Below, piece after piece: positions 42,832-53,200 of a stretch of DNA of 64,000 bases. The notes under the pieces are model-generated. The model ran no database searches and was not told the DNA's origin. It was given only the letters and a program-made list of their open reading frames with translations. This DNA comes from DRPG01 sp964655065 (lineage in GTDB: Bacteria > Myxococcota_A > UBA796 > GCA-2862545): assembly GCA_964655065.1 (NCBI GenBank), contig CAZZLC010000005.1, positions 1-64,000 of the forward strand, written 5' to 3'. The position numbers and the translations under genes were made by a program. Each line of letters begins with the position of its first letter. The first letter of the stretch is position 1.

Positions 42832-44984
42832 GCCACGACGTCCTCCTCGTGGGCCTCGATGATGAAGCGGGGGAGCGAGATGCGGTCGTAGCGCTTGTCG
42901 CCGGCGCCGAGCTGGTCCCAGGGCTTCATGCTGTCGCGCTGTCGGCGGGTGTCGTTGCGCTGGCCGTACCGCCACCCCTTGAGGAGACGCTCGCCCATCC
43001 AGCGATTGTGTTCCATCTGGGCGGGAAGATCGCGATCGTGGCCCATGGCCTGCATCTCGTCCTCGATCATCGCGATGACCTCGTCGAAGATGCCGTGCAC
43101 GTCAGCCTCTCCGCCGTTGGTGTGCTCGACCGCGCCGAGGAGCACGAGCCGCTGGCGTACCGCGTCGGGCTGCTTGGCGAGGACCGCGCGCGGAACCCCC
43201 TTCCCGTAGCGGCGACGAAGCCGCCGCACGACCCGATCGGTCTTGCGGTCGAAGAGCGACCCGAGCACGCGGGTGGCGCCCTTGGGTGGCCGCTCCTGCT
43301 TCTTCTGCAGGGTGATGCCCAGGGCGGCACACTTCACGTGGGTGTGGAGGACGGCGTCGAGGTTCGACGACGAGTAGTCGAGGTGCTCGCTCGCCGCGCG
43401 CAGGGGGGCGAGCAGCGAGTAGACGCCTTGCGCGCTCGTGGCGTGTTTCCGCGGGGACTGCTCGGTGACCCGCGTGTGCGACGCGACGTGGTCGCGGATC
43501 CCGAACGCGCGCACCGGCAGCAGCTCGTCACGCCGCTTGTGCTGCTCCGTGAGCCACTCCGTCTTGTCGGTCTTGTCGAGGACGGTGGCGAGGCCTCGCT
43601 CGGGAAGGTGGACGTACACGGGAATGCGGCAGCTCTCGTCCCAGTGGTCGAGATCCGCGATGGCGGCGGCCAGCGCGTACTGGATGCGGAGGGCCGCCTC
43701 GAAGCTCGCGCGCTCTTCCTCGAGACAGACCACGATCGCCATGCGCACCTGGCCTGCGGGCGGTAGCCTCTCGAACCTGTGCAGCAGCAGCTTCGAGAAG
43801 GACTCGGCCGCGAAGTCGCCGGGCAGGGGCTGAAACTCGGCGTGGACGGCGTACTCGACCGCCGCTTCGCCTTCCGTGGGCTTGATGCGGTGCCGACTGG
43901 CCGCGGGTCGTCCCTGGGACAGCGTCCACGCGTCGCTGCCCGCCGAGCGGAAGCGCGGCGCCGCCAGGTCGAGGCCGGGCGGGGAGAACGCGGGATAGCG
44001 CTCGAGAAACGAGCCGAAGGAGCGGTCGTCCTCGTCGAAGACCGTCATGCGCGGACGTCCGCACGACGCGAAGTGCGCGAACCTCGCCACGTGTCGGGCC
44101 ACCGACTGCCCCATGACGCCGAAGCCCACGATCACGACGTGGAAAGCATCGTGGGTATCCGGCCTGAGGGCCGGGGTCCCCACGATGCCCTTGGGGCCGA
44201 AGAAGAGGTCGCGTGCGGCGAGCTCTTGGTAGGAGAAGGGCACGAACTCGAGCTGGTCGGACTCGTAGGCCCAGATCTGCTGCCACCCGAGCGTCTCGGC
44301 GAACGTCGGGTTGGTGATGTGGACATAGCAGGGCAGCGGCGTCTTGCGGTTCCAGTGCTTGGAGGACTCGAGCAGATCACCGGCGAGCTCGACGTTCACG
44401 GTGTCGTCGCCGGTGGCCACGAACACCTCGCGGGCCCGGTGGATGGGGACACGGCCCCGGGTGCGGGGATCCGTCGCGTCACCGGCGACCACGAGCACGC
44501 CGACACGGCGAGCCTCGGCGACCCCGGGGCCGAGGTCGTCGACCGCGATGGCGTAGACGATGTGGCTGTCGTTTCGCAGCGTCGAGGCGATGGGCCCGCC
44601 GATCCAGCCGAGACCGAGCAGCACCGAGGGGTGCGCCCCGAACAGGCTGCGCAGCTGGTCGTAGAAGCGCATCACGAGCTCGCGCAGCAGCTGAGACAGC
44701 TCGAGCAGGAGACCCGTGGCGGTGGTCACCGAGAACACCACGGCCCCGAAGCGCGCGGTCGTCCAGACCAGAGGAACCTCGTCGGGAAGGCCCTCGGGAT
44801 GCTCGAAGGCGAGAATGGCGACCGCATAGAACACCAGTCGGCTGACGCCCTCGAAGGTGGTGTCGATGCCGACGGCTTCCGCGACCGACCAGAGGCCCGT
44901 GGCGGCCAGCAGCACGGTGACGATGCCGACGAGCACGGCCAGGACGAGCAGGAACTGGGGCAGGCCGTTGGAGGAACGGTTCAC
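42810..44984 (-). CDS. Membrane protein with two RCK/TrkA-N-like folds and a C-terminal RyR domain
   Basis: 724 residues. Two to three helices at ~10-30, 48-62 and 80-105, then a Rossmann/RCK-like unit (VLLGLGWIGGPIAST near 121) and a second (VVIVGFGVMGQSVARHVARF near 283), each with GxGxxG. At residues ~655-720 there is a bacterial ryanodine-receptor-like (RyR) domain: MEHNRWMGERLLKGWRYGQ (E658) then KPWDQLGAGDKRYDRISLPRF. No K+-channel selectivity filter (TVGYG) is visible in the membrane segment. RCK folds gate K+ channels on NAD(H) or Ca2+ binding; RyR in bacteria is of unknown function. An NAD-responsive membrane sensor, or a regulatory subunit for an ion channel, is an inference. Confidence 0.85.
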   Translation of the reverse strand: MNRSSNGLPQFLLVLAVLVGIVTVLLAATGLWSVAEAVGIDTTFEGVSRLVFYAVAILAFEHPEGLPDEVPLVWTTARFGAVVFSVTTATGLLLELSQLLRELVMRFYDQLRSLFGAHPSVLLGLGWIGGPIASTLRNDSHIVYAIAVDDLGPGVAEARRVGVLVVAGDATDPRTRGRVPIHRAREVFVATGDDTVNVELAGDLLESSKHWNRKTPLPCYVHITNPTFAETLGWQQIWAYESDQLEFVPFSYQELAARDLFFGPKGIVGTPALRPDTHDAFHVVIVGFGVMGQSVARHVARFAHFASCGRPRMTVFDEDDRSFGSFLERYPAFSPPGLDLAAPRFRSAGSDAWTLSQGRPAASRHRIKPTEGEAAVEYAVHAEFQPLPGDFAAESFSKLLLHRFERLPPAGQVRMAIVVCLEEERASFEAALRIQYALAAAIADLDHWDESCRIPVYVHLPERGLATVLDKTDKTEWLTEQHKRRDELLPVRAFGIRDHVASHTRVTEQSPRKHATSAQGVYSLLAPLRAASEHLDYSSSNLDAVLHTHVKCAALGITLQKKQERPPKGATRVLGSLFDRKTDRVVRRLRRRYGKGVPRAVLAKQPDAVRQRLVLLGAVEHTNGGEADVHGIFDEVIAMIEDEMQAMGHDRDLPAQMEHNRWMGERLLKGWRYGQRNDTRRQRDSMKPWDQLGAGDKRYDRISLPRFIIEAHEEDVVAYWTGKS

Positions 44985-45139
44985 GGGACCTCACCATCGC
45001 GGGGACACCGGATTCTGCCATCCCGACTCCGTTAGGGCCAGGCGGACGCGCGGTCACCGCTCGCCCAGCGGAGGAGAGCGACCGCCGGGCGCCGTCGACG
45101 TTACCGCCACCGGGGCCGAGGCACCCCACGGAGGAGAGG

Positions 45140-46210
45140 ATGGTCGGTCCAGTCGCGTTGCTGCTCGGGGGGTGTGCGGGGCCCGGTGCCGACGATTCCG
45201 GGACGGAGCTCTTTCCGTGGCCGCCGGTCGGGCCCCTTCCCCGAGACACCCTGGTCATCCCGGAGCAGCAGGGCGTCACGTTCCTCGGGCTCGACGGGAC
45301 CGTGGTCCTCTCGGCGTTCTGGCCCCAGCTGGTGGGATCGTGTCCGGTGTGCGGCGGCGAAGGCTCCAGCGTCGACGGCGACGCGCTGCTGCTCTCGTTC
45401 ACCACCGACAGTCGCCAGGGGCGTCCGGGCGCCGTCGCGCGGGTGACCATCGACGGCGCCCTGGACTGGCGCGTCGACGGCTTCGGCTTTCCCCACGACG
45501 TGATTCGCGATCCCGCCGACGACAGCATCCTCGTCGTGGCCACGTTCTCTGGCGCGGTGCACTGGATTGCCGGAGACGGGAGCTCGAACGCTCCGATTCG
45601 ATCGCTGACCACCCGGAACCCGGAGTTCCCCGCCGCCCCCAACGGGGCGGAGCTCGTGGTGCACGAGGGGCGGAACTACCTCCTCCTCAGCCATCGCCCA
45701 CAGGAGATGGGCCGAATCACGTTCTGGGACATCACGGAGCCCGGCGCACCCCAGTTCCTGTGGCGTTTCCCCGCGAGCGGCGCGCTCGGCATCCCCCACG
45801 ACCCCACCCTCCGCCAGCGCGATGGCCGCTGGTGGCTGCTGTGGGCCCACACCCGAGGACGGGTCGACGGGAGCGGCACCGTGGGACTCGCCGTGACCGA
45901 CGACCTGCGCGTACGACCCGACTACGTCGTCGACCTCGAGCCCGAGGACGACATCGTCCGTCTCGCCCGCGTGCGGGGGGTGGAGCTGCTCTCCGACGAC
46001 ACCCTGGTCGTGACCGACAGCGGCCCCGGCGGGTCCGTCGGTCAAGGGCGGGTCTTCGCGGCGCAGTTCCCGGACCCGACCCCCGAGCCGAGCGGACGGA
46101 CCGGCGGTCTGGGCGACCAGGTGTACGCGACGCTCGGGCCGGCGAGTCGGCTCGTCGGGGGCCTCGGTTCGCCCTTCGAGGCGCGGTACTGGCCCGATCA
46201 GGAGCCTTGA
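45140..46210 (+). CDS. Lipoprotein with beta-propeller-like fold
   Basis: 356 residues from ATG 45140 with GGAGGAG upstream. Lipobox LGGC after a short hydrophobic start. The body has repeats such as VTFLGLDGTVVLSAFWPQL, ARVTIDGALDWRVDGFGFPHDVIRDPADDSILVV, GIPHDPTLRQRDGRWWLLWAH and VELLSDDTLVVTDSGPGG, typical of an ASST- or NHL-like propeller. Two histidines in FPHDVIRD and IPHDPTL sit in the positions expected of the family, but function is not known. It is divergent from the RyR gene over 155 bases and its end overlaps a convergent small gene by 13 bases. Confidence 0.75.
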   Translation: MVGPVALLLGGCAGPGADDSGTELFPWPPVGPLPRDTLVIPEQQGVTFLGLDGTVVLSAFWPQLVGSCPVCGGEGSSVDGDALLLSFTTDSRQGRPGAVARVTIDGALDWRVDGFGFPHDVIRDPADDSILVVATFSGAVHWIAGDGSSNAPIRSLTTRNPEFPAAPNGAELVVHEGRNYLLLSHRPQEMGRITFWDITEPGAPQFLWRFPASGALGIPHDPTLRQRDGRWWLLWAHTRGRVDGSGTVGLAVTDDLRVRPDYVVDLEPEDDIVRLARVRGVELLSDDTLVVTDSGPGGSVGQGRVFAAQFPDPTPEPSGRTGGLGDQVYATLGPASRLVGGLGSPFEARYWPDQEP

Positions 46211-46590
46211 GAGGACTTCCGCAGGGCCCAGATCAAGAACGAGGGCGGCCCCAGCAGGAGCGTGGGCACCGTCGAGGCCACCGGGTCGGGCGTACCGCGG
46301 AGGCTGTGGACCCCGAACGTGAGCGACACGGCCATGATCGACGGAATCAGCGTCGCGACCGTCACCGCGAGGGCTCGCCCCTCGAGCGACGTGGACAGTC
46401 GCTCGCAGAGACGCATCACCATGCCAGCGAAGAAGAAGGTGTAGGTGGCCTGCTTGGCGGCGGCGACCAGCGCCGGACCCGCTCCGTGCGACGCGTTCAC
46501 GGCGAACACGGCCGACCCCATGAGAGCGGCTCCCGCGAACGCCATGCGCAGGTCGAGGACCCGGGTGACGAGTTCGTTCAGGCGAGGCAT
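46198..46590 (-). CDS. Small membrane protein of unknown function
   Basis: 130 residues from ATG 46590. Four hydrophobic segments: ~16-40, 43-62, 68-90 and ~108-125 (RALAVTVATLIPSIMAVSLTF, TVPTLLLGPPSFLIWAL). No polar catalytic motif is visible. The gene overlaps the end of the preceding lipoprotein gene on the opposite strand by 13 bases. Function unknown; the length and four-helix layout are common to several unrelated small membrane families. Confidence 0.65.
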   Translation of the reverse strand: MPRLNELVTRVLDLRMAFAGAALMGSAVFAVNASHGAGPALVAAAKQATYTFFFAGMVMRLCERLSTSLEGRALAVTVATLIPSIMAVSLTFGVHSLRGTPDPVASTVPTLLLGPPSFLIWALRKSSQGS

Positions 46591-46636
46591 GCCGGGCCTC
46601 TTACCGTGTACAGTGCTCCTCCGCTGGAGGTGTCGG

Positions 46637-48403
46637 GTGCTGTCGTCGCTGTCGCCGGATGGTCGCTGCTTGGTCGTCGGCCACGGCTCGGTGGTGTGGA
46701 TCGCCACTCGGAGCCAGGGTCTCGCGCCGGCCGCGGTGCTCGAGCTGCCCGACGAGGTCGTGGCGGTCGCCGCCTCGGCCCGGCGGGTCTTCGCGCTCAC
46801 CCGGGCCGGCGTGCTGGTGGTGTCGGACCGCCACGGCGACGAGCTCGGGCGCGACGAGCTCGGGGCGGAGGGAGTGGACTTGATGGTCCGGGGCACGCAC
46901 ACCGTCGCGTTCACCCGCCGCGGGTTCGTCCGCTCGCTCGCGCCCGGACAGCACACCGACGTCGAGATCGACGGGGTCGTGGCCGGCGCCGTGGCCCCCG
47001 ACGGTCGGGTGGCCGTCGTGCTGGAGGGCGGTCCGTTGCGGCTCTTCGACGCCACCGACGGCGTCGAACGCGAGCTCGAGTCGCCCGAGCCGCTCCACCG
47101 CATCGTGCCGTCGACGTGGCACGAGGGGGGCGACCTGGCGTGGTTCGCCGTGAGCGAGGACGAGGTCTTCGTGGTGCCGCCGGGCCGTGACCAGTGCTTC
47201 CACGTCACGTCGACCGGCGACCAGAAGATCCGCCACCTCGCTGCGGCGCCCGACGGGCGGATGCTCGCGCTGGCGCTCGGGGAGAAGATGGCGGTGGTGC
47301 TGACCCTGCCCGAGCGCGACACCGTGGGTCAGGTCTCCTACGTCGACCGCCGGATCGTCGGCCTCGACTTCGGACCGGACGACGTGCTCGCGCTCGGGAT
47401 GGACCAGGGCGACGGCAACTGGTTCGATCTGCGAACCCTCGAGATCGTCCGGACGGACCCGCCGGAGGGCGAGGCGCGTCGGCACTGGATGGTCGAGGCA
47501 GGCGCCAACCTTCCGGAGGAGCGCTCCGCCGAGTCGGAGAGCGCGCCCAGCCCGGACTCCCCGCCGGTTGCCGCCCCACGGACTCCGGGGAAGGACCGGC
47601 GTCCGCCGCCGCCCCAGGTCGACCGGAGCACGATCGACCACGTGCGGCGGTGCGCCTCCTGCGGCAAACCCGCGGCGGTGCCGCTGTCGCAGGTGTTCGT
47701 GCGACGGATGGGCATCACCACGAACGCGGTGGCCCAGACCGACTACCGCTGTCAGGAGTGCGGCACGCCGTTCACGCTTCAGAGCATGGCCGAGGTCAAG
47801 GCCGTGTTCGCGGCCATCCTGGGCCTCCCGCTGCTCGGGATCACGTCGCTGTGGCTCGGCATGCCGTTCGCAACGATGTCGGAGAGCACCGAGCCCCTGC
47901 GGTGGGTGATGGTGGGCCTCATCGGGCTCGTGGTCATCGGGGGCTGGGGGGCCGTGATCGGCTTCGGGCGTCCGCTGTGGACCAAGATCCGGCATCCGAA
48001 GGTGGACGGCGCACCGGTCCCTCCGCTGCGCTATCCGCGCGCCCACCGCCTCCGAAAGAGCTCGGCCGGCGCCTGGGCGCAGGTCACCAAGGTCGAGGCC
48101 ACCACCATCAACGGCATCCGGATGGGCACCGACCTCACCTACACCTGCCACGAGTCCGGCGAGGAGTTCACCATCGTCACGCCCTTCTCGATGTTCGTGA
48201 TGGGTGCCGTGGGGCTGGTGCTGACGCCGTTCGTCGCTGTCGCGCTGTTCGGGCTCGTGAGCGGCGCCGACCTGACCACGCTTTGCTGCGCCGGGGTTCC
48301 TGGCGCGATCGGGCTGTTCGGGCTCGGGTACGCGCTGACCGGCGCGCGGGATCGGTGGCTCCGTCACCCCGAGGACCGTGACGAGCCGCCGCTCGAGCTG
48401 TAG
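46637..48403 (+). CDS. Propeller-like protein with zinc-ribbon motif and membrane segments
   Basis: 588 residues from GTG 46637 with CTGGAGG upstream. Residues ~1-300 are WD/TolB-like blades (LSSLSPDGRCLVVGHGSVVWI, IRHLAAAPDGRMLALALG). A Pro-rich linker leads to a two-CxxC zinc-ribbon-like motif (RRCASCGK and YRCQECGT, about residues 340-375). The C-terminal ~200 residues carry two pairs of membrane helices (AAILGLPLLGITSLWLGM, WVMVGLIGLVVIGGWGAVIGFG; MFVMGAVGLVLTPFVAVALFGLV, CCAGVPGAIGLFGLGYALTG). Architecture suggests a cytoplasmic sensor or scaffold on a membrane anchor. Its stop directly abuts that of the convergent anti-sigma-like gene. Confidence 0.75.
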   Translation: MLSSLSPDGRCLVVGHGSVVWIATRSQGLAPAAVLELPDEVVAVAASARRVFALTRAGVLVVSDRHGDELGRDELGAEGVDLMVRGTHTVAFTRRGFVRSLAPGQHTDVEIDGVVAGAVAPDGRVAVVLEGGPLRLFDATDGVERELESPEPLHRIVPSTWHEGGDLAWFAVSEDEVFVVPPGRDQCFHVTSTGDQKIRHLAAAPDGRMLALALGEKMAVVLTLPERDTVGQVSYVDRRIVGLDFGPDDVLALGMDQGDGNWFDLRTLEIVRTDPPEGEARRHWMVEAGANLPEERSAESESAPSPDSPPVAAPRTPGKDRRPPPPQVDRSTIDHVRRCASCGKPAAVPLSQVFVRRMGITTNAVAQTDYRCQECGTPFTLQSMAEVKAVFAAILGLPLLGITSLWLGMPFATMSESTEPLRWVMVGLIGLVVIGGWGAVIGFGRPLWTKIRHPKVDGAPVPPLRYPRAHRLRKSSAGAWAQVTKVEATTINGIRMGTDLTYTCHESGEEFTIVTPFSMFVMGAVGLVLTPFVAVALFGLVSGADLTTLCCAGVPGAIGLFGLGYALTGARDRWLRHPEDRDEPPLEL

Positions 48404-48973
48404 TCACTCCGGCGGCGCGGGCAGGTCCCGGGCCCGGGCCCGGAGCCGACTGGCGCCCCAGAGGTTCAGCGCGCTGCCGCCGACGAAGATCAGGGGGACC
48501 ACGAAGCCGTAGTAGACCCACCAGAACGTCGGGTCCTCCCCCGGCGCCGGGAACGTGCTCCACCCGAACAGCACGAAGGCGGGAACGAACGGAGCGAAGT
48601 ACCACAGCGGCGCCCAGGCGTTCAGTCTCGCCTGGTGGAGCAGGGCCGCTCGGTAGGCCTTCACGAACTCGACCAGGGACGTGGCGGGCTCGGCGCGGGG
48701 GGCAGGACCGCGAGTCGCGAGCACCCCCACCACGAACGCCGTGGCCGCGAGCGCGACTGCCCATCCGGCGGCGTTGACGACCTGGTCGCGGAGCACCGCC
48801 CTCACGAGGAAGAACGTCGCTGGAGGCACGACGAGGGCCCCGGCGACGTACTCTCGGTTCCGGCCGCTCCGCGCCTGACGCTCGAAGCGCGCAATCGCCT
48901 TGCGGATGGTGGCCACATCGACCTCGGGCACGACGTCGTCGTCGCGCCACAGCGACTTCAGGTCATCGTCCAC
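48404..48973 (-). CDS. Putative anti-sigma factor / membrane protein downstream of an ECF sigma gene
   Basis: 189 residues; its start overlaps the sigma gene by 11 bases. The N-terminal ~35 residues are cytoplasmic and charged (DDDLKSLWRDDDVV, RKAIARFERQAR), then four membrane helices follow (~43-60, 64-85, ~122-140 and ~150-170). There is no zinc-binding HxxxCxxC anti-sigma motif. The position after the sigma gene and the soluble N-terminal segment suggest it binds the sigma factor, but this is inferred from context only. Confidence 0.75.
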   Translation of the reverse strand: MDDDLKSLWRDDDVVPEVDVATIRKAIARFERQARSGRNREYVAGALVVPPATFFLVRAVLRDQVVNAAGWAVALAATAFVVGVLATRGPAPRAEPATSLVEFVKAYRAALLHQARLNAWAPLWYFAPFVPAFVLFGWSTFPAPGEDPTFWWVYYGFVVPLIFVGGSALNLWGASRLRARARDLPAPPE

Positions 48974-49475
48974 GATCGACCTCCATCAGGGTCCGCAGGC
49001 GCTGGCGGACGCGGTGCAGTCGGGTCCCCACGTTGGACGACGACAGGCCCGTGACCTCGGCGACCTCGGTGTTGGACAGCCCCTCGAGGTGCAGCATCGC
49101 GAGCTGGCGGTCGGGGTCCGGGAGCTGGCGGATGGCCGCCACGAGTCGAGACCGTCGTCGCGCGCGATCCAGCGTCTCGCCGACTCCCGGGCCCTCGTCG
49201 GCCAGGGACGCGGGCAGCTCCTCGTCCTCACGGTTCCGGGCGTCCCGGCGAACGTGCTTGATGGCCACGTTGTGGGCCACCCGGAACACGTACGTGCGCA
49301 GCGAAGACTCCTCCCGGAAGGTCGCGAGCGCCTTCCACAGCGCGAGCCACACCTCCTGGAGCAGCTCCTCCCGTCGTCGCGGGTGGGCCTCGTAGGTCCG
49401 AACCAGCCGACGGATCGCCGCACCGTGGCGTGCCACCGCGTCTTCGAAGCGTCGATCGGGGGGTTGGTCGTTCAC
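48963..49475 (-). CDS. ECF (sigma-70 family, group 4) sigma factor
   Basis: 170 residues from a GTG at 49475, chosen because longer frames upstream do not look like sigma factor. Region 2: RRREELLQEVWLALWKALATFREESSLRTYVFRVAHNVAIKHVRR. Region 4: LPDPDRQLAMLHLEGLSNTEVAEVTGLSSSNVGTRLHRVRQRLRTLM. The linker between them is of normal length. It directs RNA polymerase to an unidentified set of promoters. Paired with the overlapping membrane anti-sigma-like gene. The 727-bp upstream gap could hold its autoregulated promoter, but I cannot recognise one. Confidence 0.95.
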   Translation of the reverse strand: MNDQPPDRRFEDAVARHGAAIRRLVRTYEAHPRRREELLQEVWLALWKALATFREESSLRTYVFRVAHNVAIKHVRRDARNREDEELPASLADEGPGVGETLDRARRRSRLVAAIRQLPDPDRQLAMLHLEGLSNTEVAEVTGLSSSNVGTRLHRVRQRLRTLMEVDRGR

Positions 49476-50202
49476 ATCCGGCGGTAGTCCCGCGAGCCCC
49501 GTGGGCGTCACACCCGGCGGCGACGTTGCTGCCCTCGATCCAGGCGTCGGCAAGGCCCGTGGAGGCTCGGTCTTCGGTATCGTACGGTCCACGGAGGCCC
49601 TCGTGGCGCAGATCTCTTTCCGTTGACCCTCGCTCGGGTACCGCTTAACCACAGGGCAGAACCCAGGAACTGGAGCCGTCATGAGTCGAGTGCCCAGTGC
49701 GCCCCTCGAAGTTGGTTGGGAGCTCTCCCGAATCGACACGGTTCTTTGACATCACGGCGGTCCGCTCTGCGGACCCACTCTCCCGCGCGACGTGAGCTCG
49801 CTCTGCGACGTCGTCGCAAGCGGAGTCTGCCCACGAGCTAGCGACGCGTGGGCCTCCGGTCCTCCCCCGGTCGTCGAGGAGGGCCAGGAGCGAGGTGCGC
49901 GAGCATCCGGCCTTCTCAGGTGGGAGCGGGCCGCGCGCACGACCGAAGGGTCATTCGACCACCTGTGACGGGCCCGGCTCGTCCAGCCCTTCTTTGGTCC
50001 CTGCTCGTCGCCGATCGATGCACTCCCGACCCAGGAACGACGCGCTCGACGCTGCAGCCCCTCGCGGGTCGCCAGGCGATCGGGAGCCGCGGCTCTTAGC
50101 GGCCCCCGGTCACGAACGGCGTGGTGCGCGCGCTTCCGGCTCCCCGGGCGCGGGGGGTGACGTTCGGGATCGGACCGCCGTGGTGTACACCCAGGAGTCG
50201 TC
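49476..50202. other. 727-bp stretch without a convincing gene
   Basis: Between the divergent sigma and HEAT-vWA genes. Open frames here are short or continue into neighbouring genes and show no family match. A 7-bp hairpin GGTCCGC/GCGGACC (49760-49776) and a 22-codon frame at 49681-49749 with a GGAG seven bases upstream are the only local features seen. Otherwise I see nothing, although both flanking promoters must lie here. Confidence 0.6.
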
Positions 50203-53200
50203 ATGCGCGACCTGGATTGTTGGGATGCTCTGGCCGACCCGGATCGGTCGGAGTCCGAGCTCGTCGAGTGGCTCGGTCGCCTCGCGGAGGTACCGCTGGG
50301 CGACCGCTGGCCGTTCTTCGCGCGGGTGCGGCCGCTCCTCGAGCACGAGGCGCCGGCCATCCGGGCGGCCGCCTTCACTGCGTTTGCCGGCGCGGTGGGG
50401 CTCGGCGCCCGCCAGGCCCTGGTGGCCGGTCTCGACGACGAGGACGAGGCGGTGCGTCGCGCCGTCCTCGTTGCCTTCGCCTTCGTGGGCCGGGCCGATG
50501 GGCTCCAGTGGGTCCACGCGGTGTTCCACCACCGCGAGGACGTCCGACTCGCCGCTCTGGGCGCCATGCCCGCCAAGGGCGGGCTGCCGCAGTGGACGCT
50601 CCTTCCCCTGCTCGGCGACCCCGTGACCCTGGACCGGCTCGAGGCGCGCCTCCTCGAGGAGGGGCTCGCCCCCGAGAGCGTCGTGCACCTGCTCCAGCTC
50701 CTCGACGGAGCGGACGTCGGCCGCGGGCTCGCGCTGCGCTGCTTCGCGACCGTGGACTGGCGGCACCGGCTCGCCACGGTGCTGCAGGCCATTCCGCACG
50801 AGCGCGACCCGAGCGCGGCCGGGGACGCGCCCATCGACGAGCGATTGGCCAGGTGGCGCGACGCTCCCGACGACCTCGACCTTCTGGTGGGGGCTGTCGT
50901 CGACGGCGTTCGCGAGGGGGAGCCTTCGGCGGTCGCCGTGCTGGACCGCTGGCTCCACGACGTCGCGGCCGGCGGCATCGCCACCGAGGCCGAGCGTCGG
51001 CTCGCGGTGAGCCTGCTCCTGGAGCGGTCGCCGCCTCCCGAGGCCGTGGCCATCGGTCTGCTCGTGTTCCCGGAGCTCGTGGATCGGGCCCAGCCGGCTG
51101 CGATCTGGCCCGGGATGGCGCCATACGCGCGGGTGGTGAGTGGGTCCATCACCTCGGTGAAGCGTCCGGGGTTCATCGACCGGTTCCCCATTCCGGAGCT
51201 CGACGTCGATGGGCTGGCGGGCCTGGTGCGGCTCGTGGGGACAGGGGCGGTGGAGGCCGTGCTCCGGCACCCCGACGTCCCCCGCTCCGACCTGATCGAC
51301 GCGATCGTCGCGAACCCCGCCGCAGGGGCGCGGTTCCTCGCGGTGCCCTGCAGCGCCCGCCGGGACCGCTCGGCCCAGCGTCAGCTCGTGGTCGACGTCC
51401 TCGACGCCAAGGGCGCCGATGCTGCCGAGTTCGTCGCCCACGCGGCGATCGCGATCCCCCGCAGTCAGCTCGGGGTGCTCGAGGCGCGGCCCTCCGACTG
51501 GGGCGGTGAGCGCGCCCTGCTCGATGGGATCGTGCACGCCCTCGTGTCGCTCGATGCGCGCGAGGCGATCCGCGAACGGCGGGTGCGCCAGCTTGCGGAG
51601 CTGCCGTGGCTCCTCACCACCGAGGTCCTCGAGCTGGTGCTCCGCGACGGACGGGCCAGCCCGCTCGTCCACCGGCTCCTCGCTCGGACCGTCCGTGCGC
51701 TCGGAGCCAGCGTGGTGGCCGAGCTGCCCGGCGACGCGCTCGAGCGACTGATCGCGCTGGATGGCGAGGGCATGGTGCCCTGGGCCATCCAGCAGGAGCT
51801 CGCCGCCGTGCTGCAGCACCACGGGCACAGCGGCGTGCAGGAGTGGGCCGCGGCCGCGCTCGCCCCGATGGAGGTCGCGATGGCGCGGCTCGTCGGCACG
51901 AGCCCGGGGCGTCGGCTCTCCGAGGCCGAAGTGGCGCGCATCCAGGCCGCGACGCCGAAGCAGCTGGCTAGCGCCCTGGCCCCGGCCCTCGCCGGCCGGG
52001 TGCGCGGGCTCGTCGAGGCACTCGGCGAGCGCAAGCCCGTCCCCAGCGTCGAGGCCGTGCTCGCCTTGCTCTTGTCCGGTGACCGGCTCGAGTCGGTGGC
52101 TCGGCTCGTCGAGGACTACGGCGACGACAGCCCGGCGTTCTGGACCGAGCTGGAGCAGCGTGCGGTGGCGCGCTTTGCCTACGACAACGAGGTGGGCATC
52201 GGGCTCGCGATGTGGCTGTGGCGGTGGGATCGGCCCTTCGAGGTGTTCGTCGACTGGGCGACCGCCCAGCCGGACGACCTCGCGCTGGTGCTCGGTCGCT
52301 CGCTGACCTTGCCCTCTCCGAGGGTTCGTCAGCGCCTCTGGCAGGCGGTGCGGCACCTCTGCGGGCGCTGGCGGTGGCGGTCCCCCGCGGTGCTCGTCAC
52401 CGCGGCCACACCGCGACTGCAGGGCGCGGTGATGGGGGTGTTCGCCGGGGCGTCGACCAAGCTCTCGCGCGGCCGGTCCCCCGGCGCGTGGATTGCCCAC
52501 GAGCACGACTTCGCCGAAGTGACCCGGCTCGCTGCGGGCATCGTGGCGGACCTCCACCGGCTCACCGTCGACCTGTCGACCCACCGCGAGGCCGTGGAGG
52601 CCGTGCTCGCCGATCTGCCCGCCAAGACGGTGGTCGAGCTCGCGCCGTGGCTCGGCATGACCCCGCCGCCCACGGACGAGGTGGCCGAGGAGCCGGCGTC
52701 GGTCGCGCCTCCCAAGGGCGTCGAGTCGCTCGAGGACGTGGCGACGCTGATCGAGATCGTGACGCGCGGAGAGCGTGGGTACGCCGAGCTGGCCGCGCTA
52801 CGCCTGCTCGAGCTCGGAGCCTCTGGCCAGCGTGCCATCGCCGAGGCTCTCGCCGCGCACCCGGGTCGCAATCCCGGGGTGATCTGCGAGGCCGCGGCGC
52901 TGCTCACGGATCCCGAGTCCCTCGCCACCCTGGCGCGTGTCCTCGCCGACGTCGGTAGGCCGGCGATCGTACGGTTCCACGTCGCGCTCGCGGCGGCCGA
53001 GGGGCACCTGCTGCCCGGTGTCGACGCGGTCCAGATCGCGGCCGACGCGCTGGCGACTCCGCTCGTCGAGGGCGATCGGGCCTGGCTCGACGGGGCTCGG
53101 TTCGCTCGGTGGCTCGCCACGGTGCCCGAGGACGAGCTGGGGGGCCACGCGGAGCGGCTGGCCGACAGCCCGCACTTCCCGGTGTACCGCTGGTCGGTGG

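Noticed and set aside
49681..49749. 22-codon frame with ribosome site (MSRVPSAPLEVGW...)
   Set aside because: Too short to support alone; noted under the intergenic stretch.
49760..49776. 7-bp GGTCCGC hairpin
   Set aside because: No T-run on either strand and no gene end nearby, so not called a terminator.
50110..52584. 824-codon frame on the minus strand
   Set aside because: Antisense shadow of the HEAT-vWA gene, typical of high-GC DNA.
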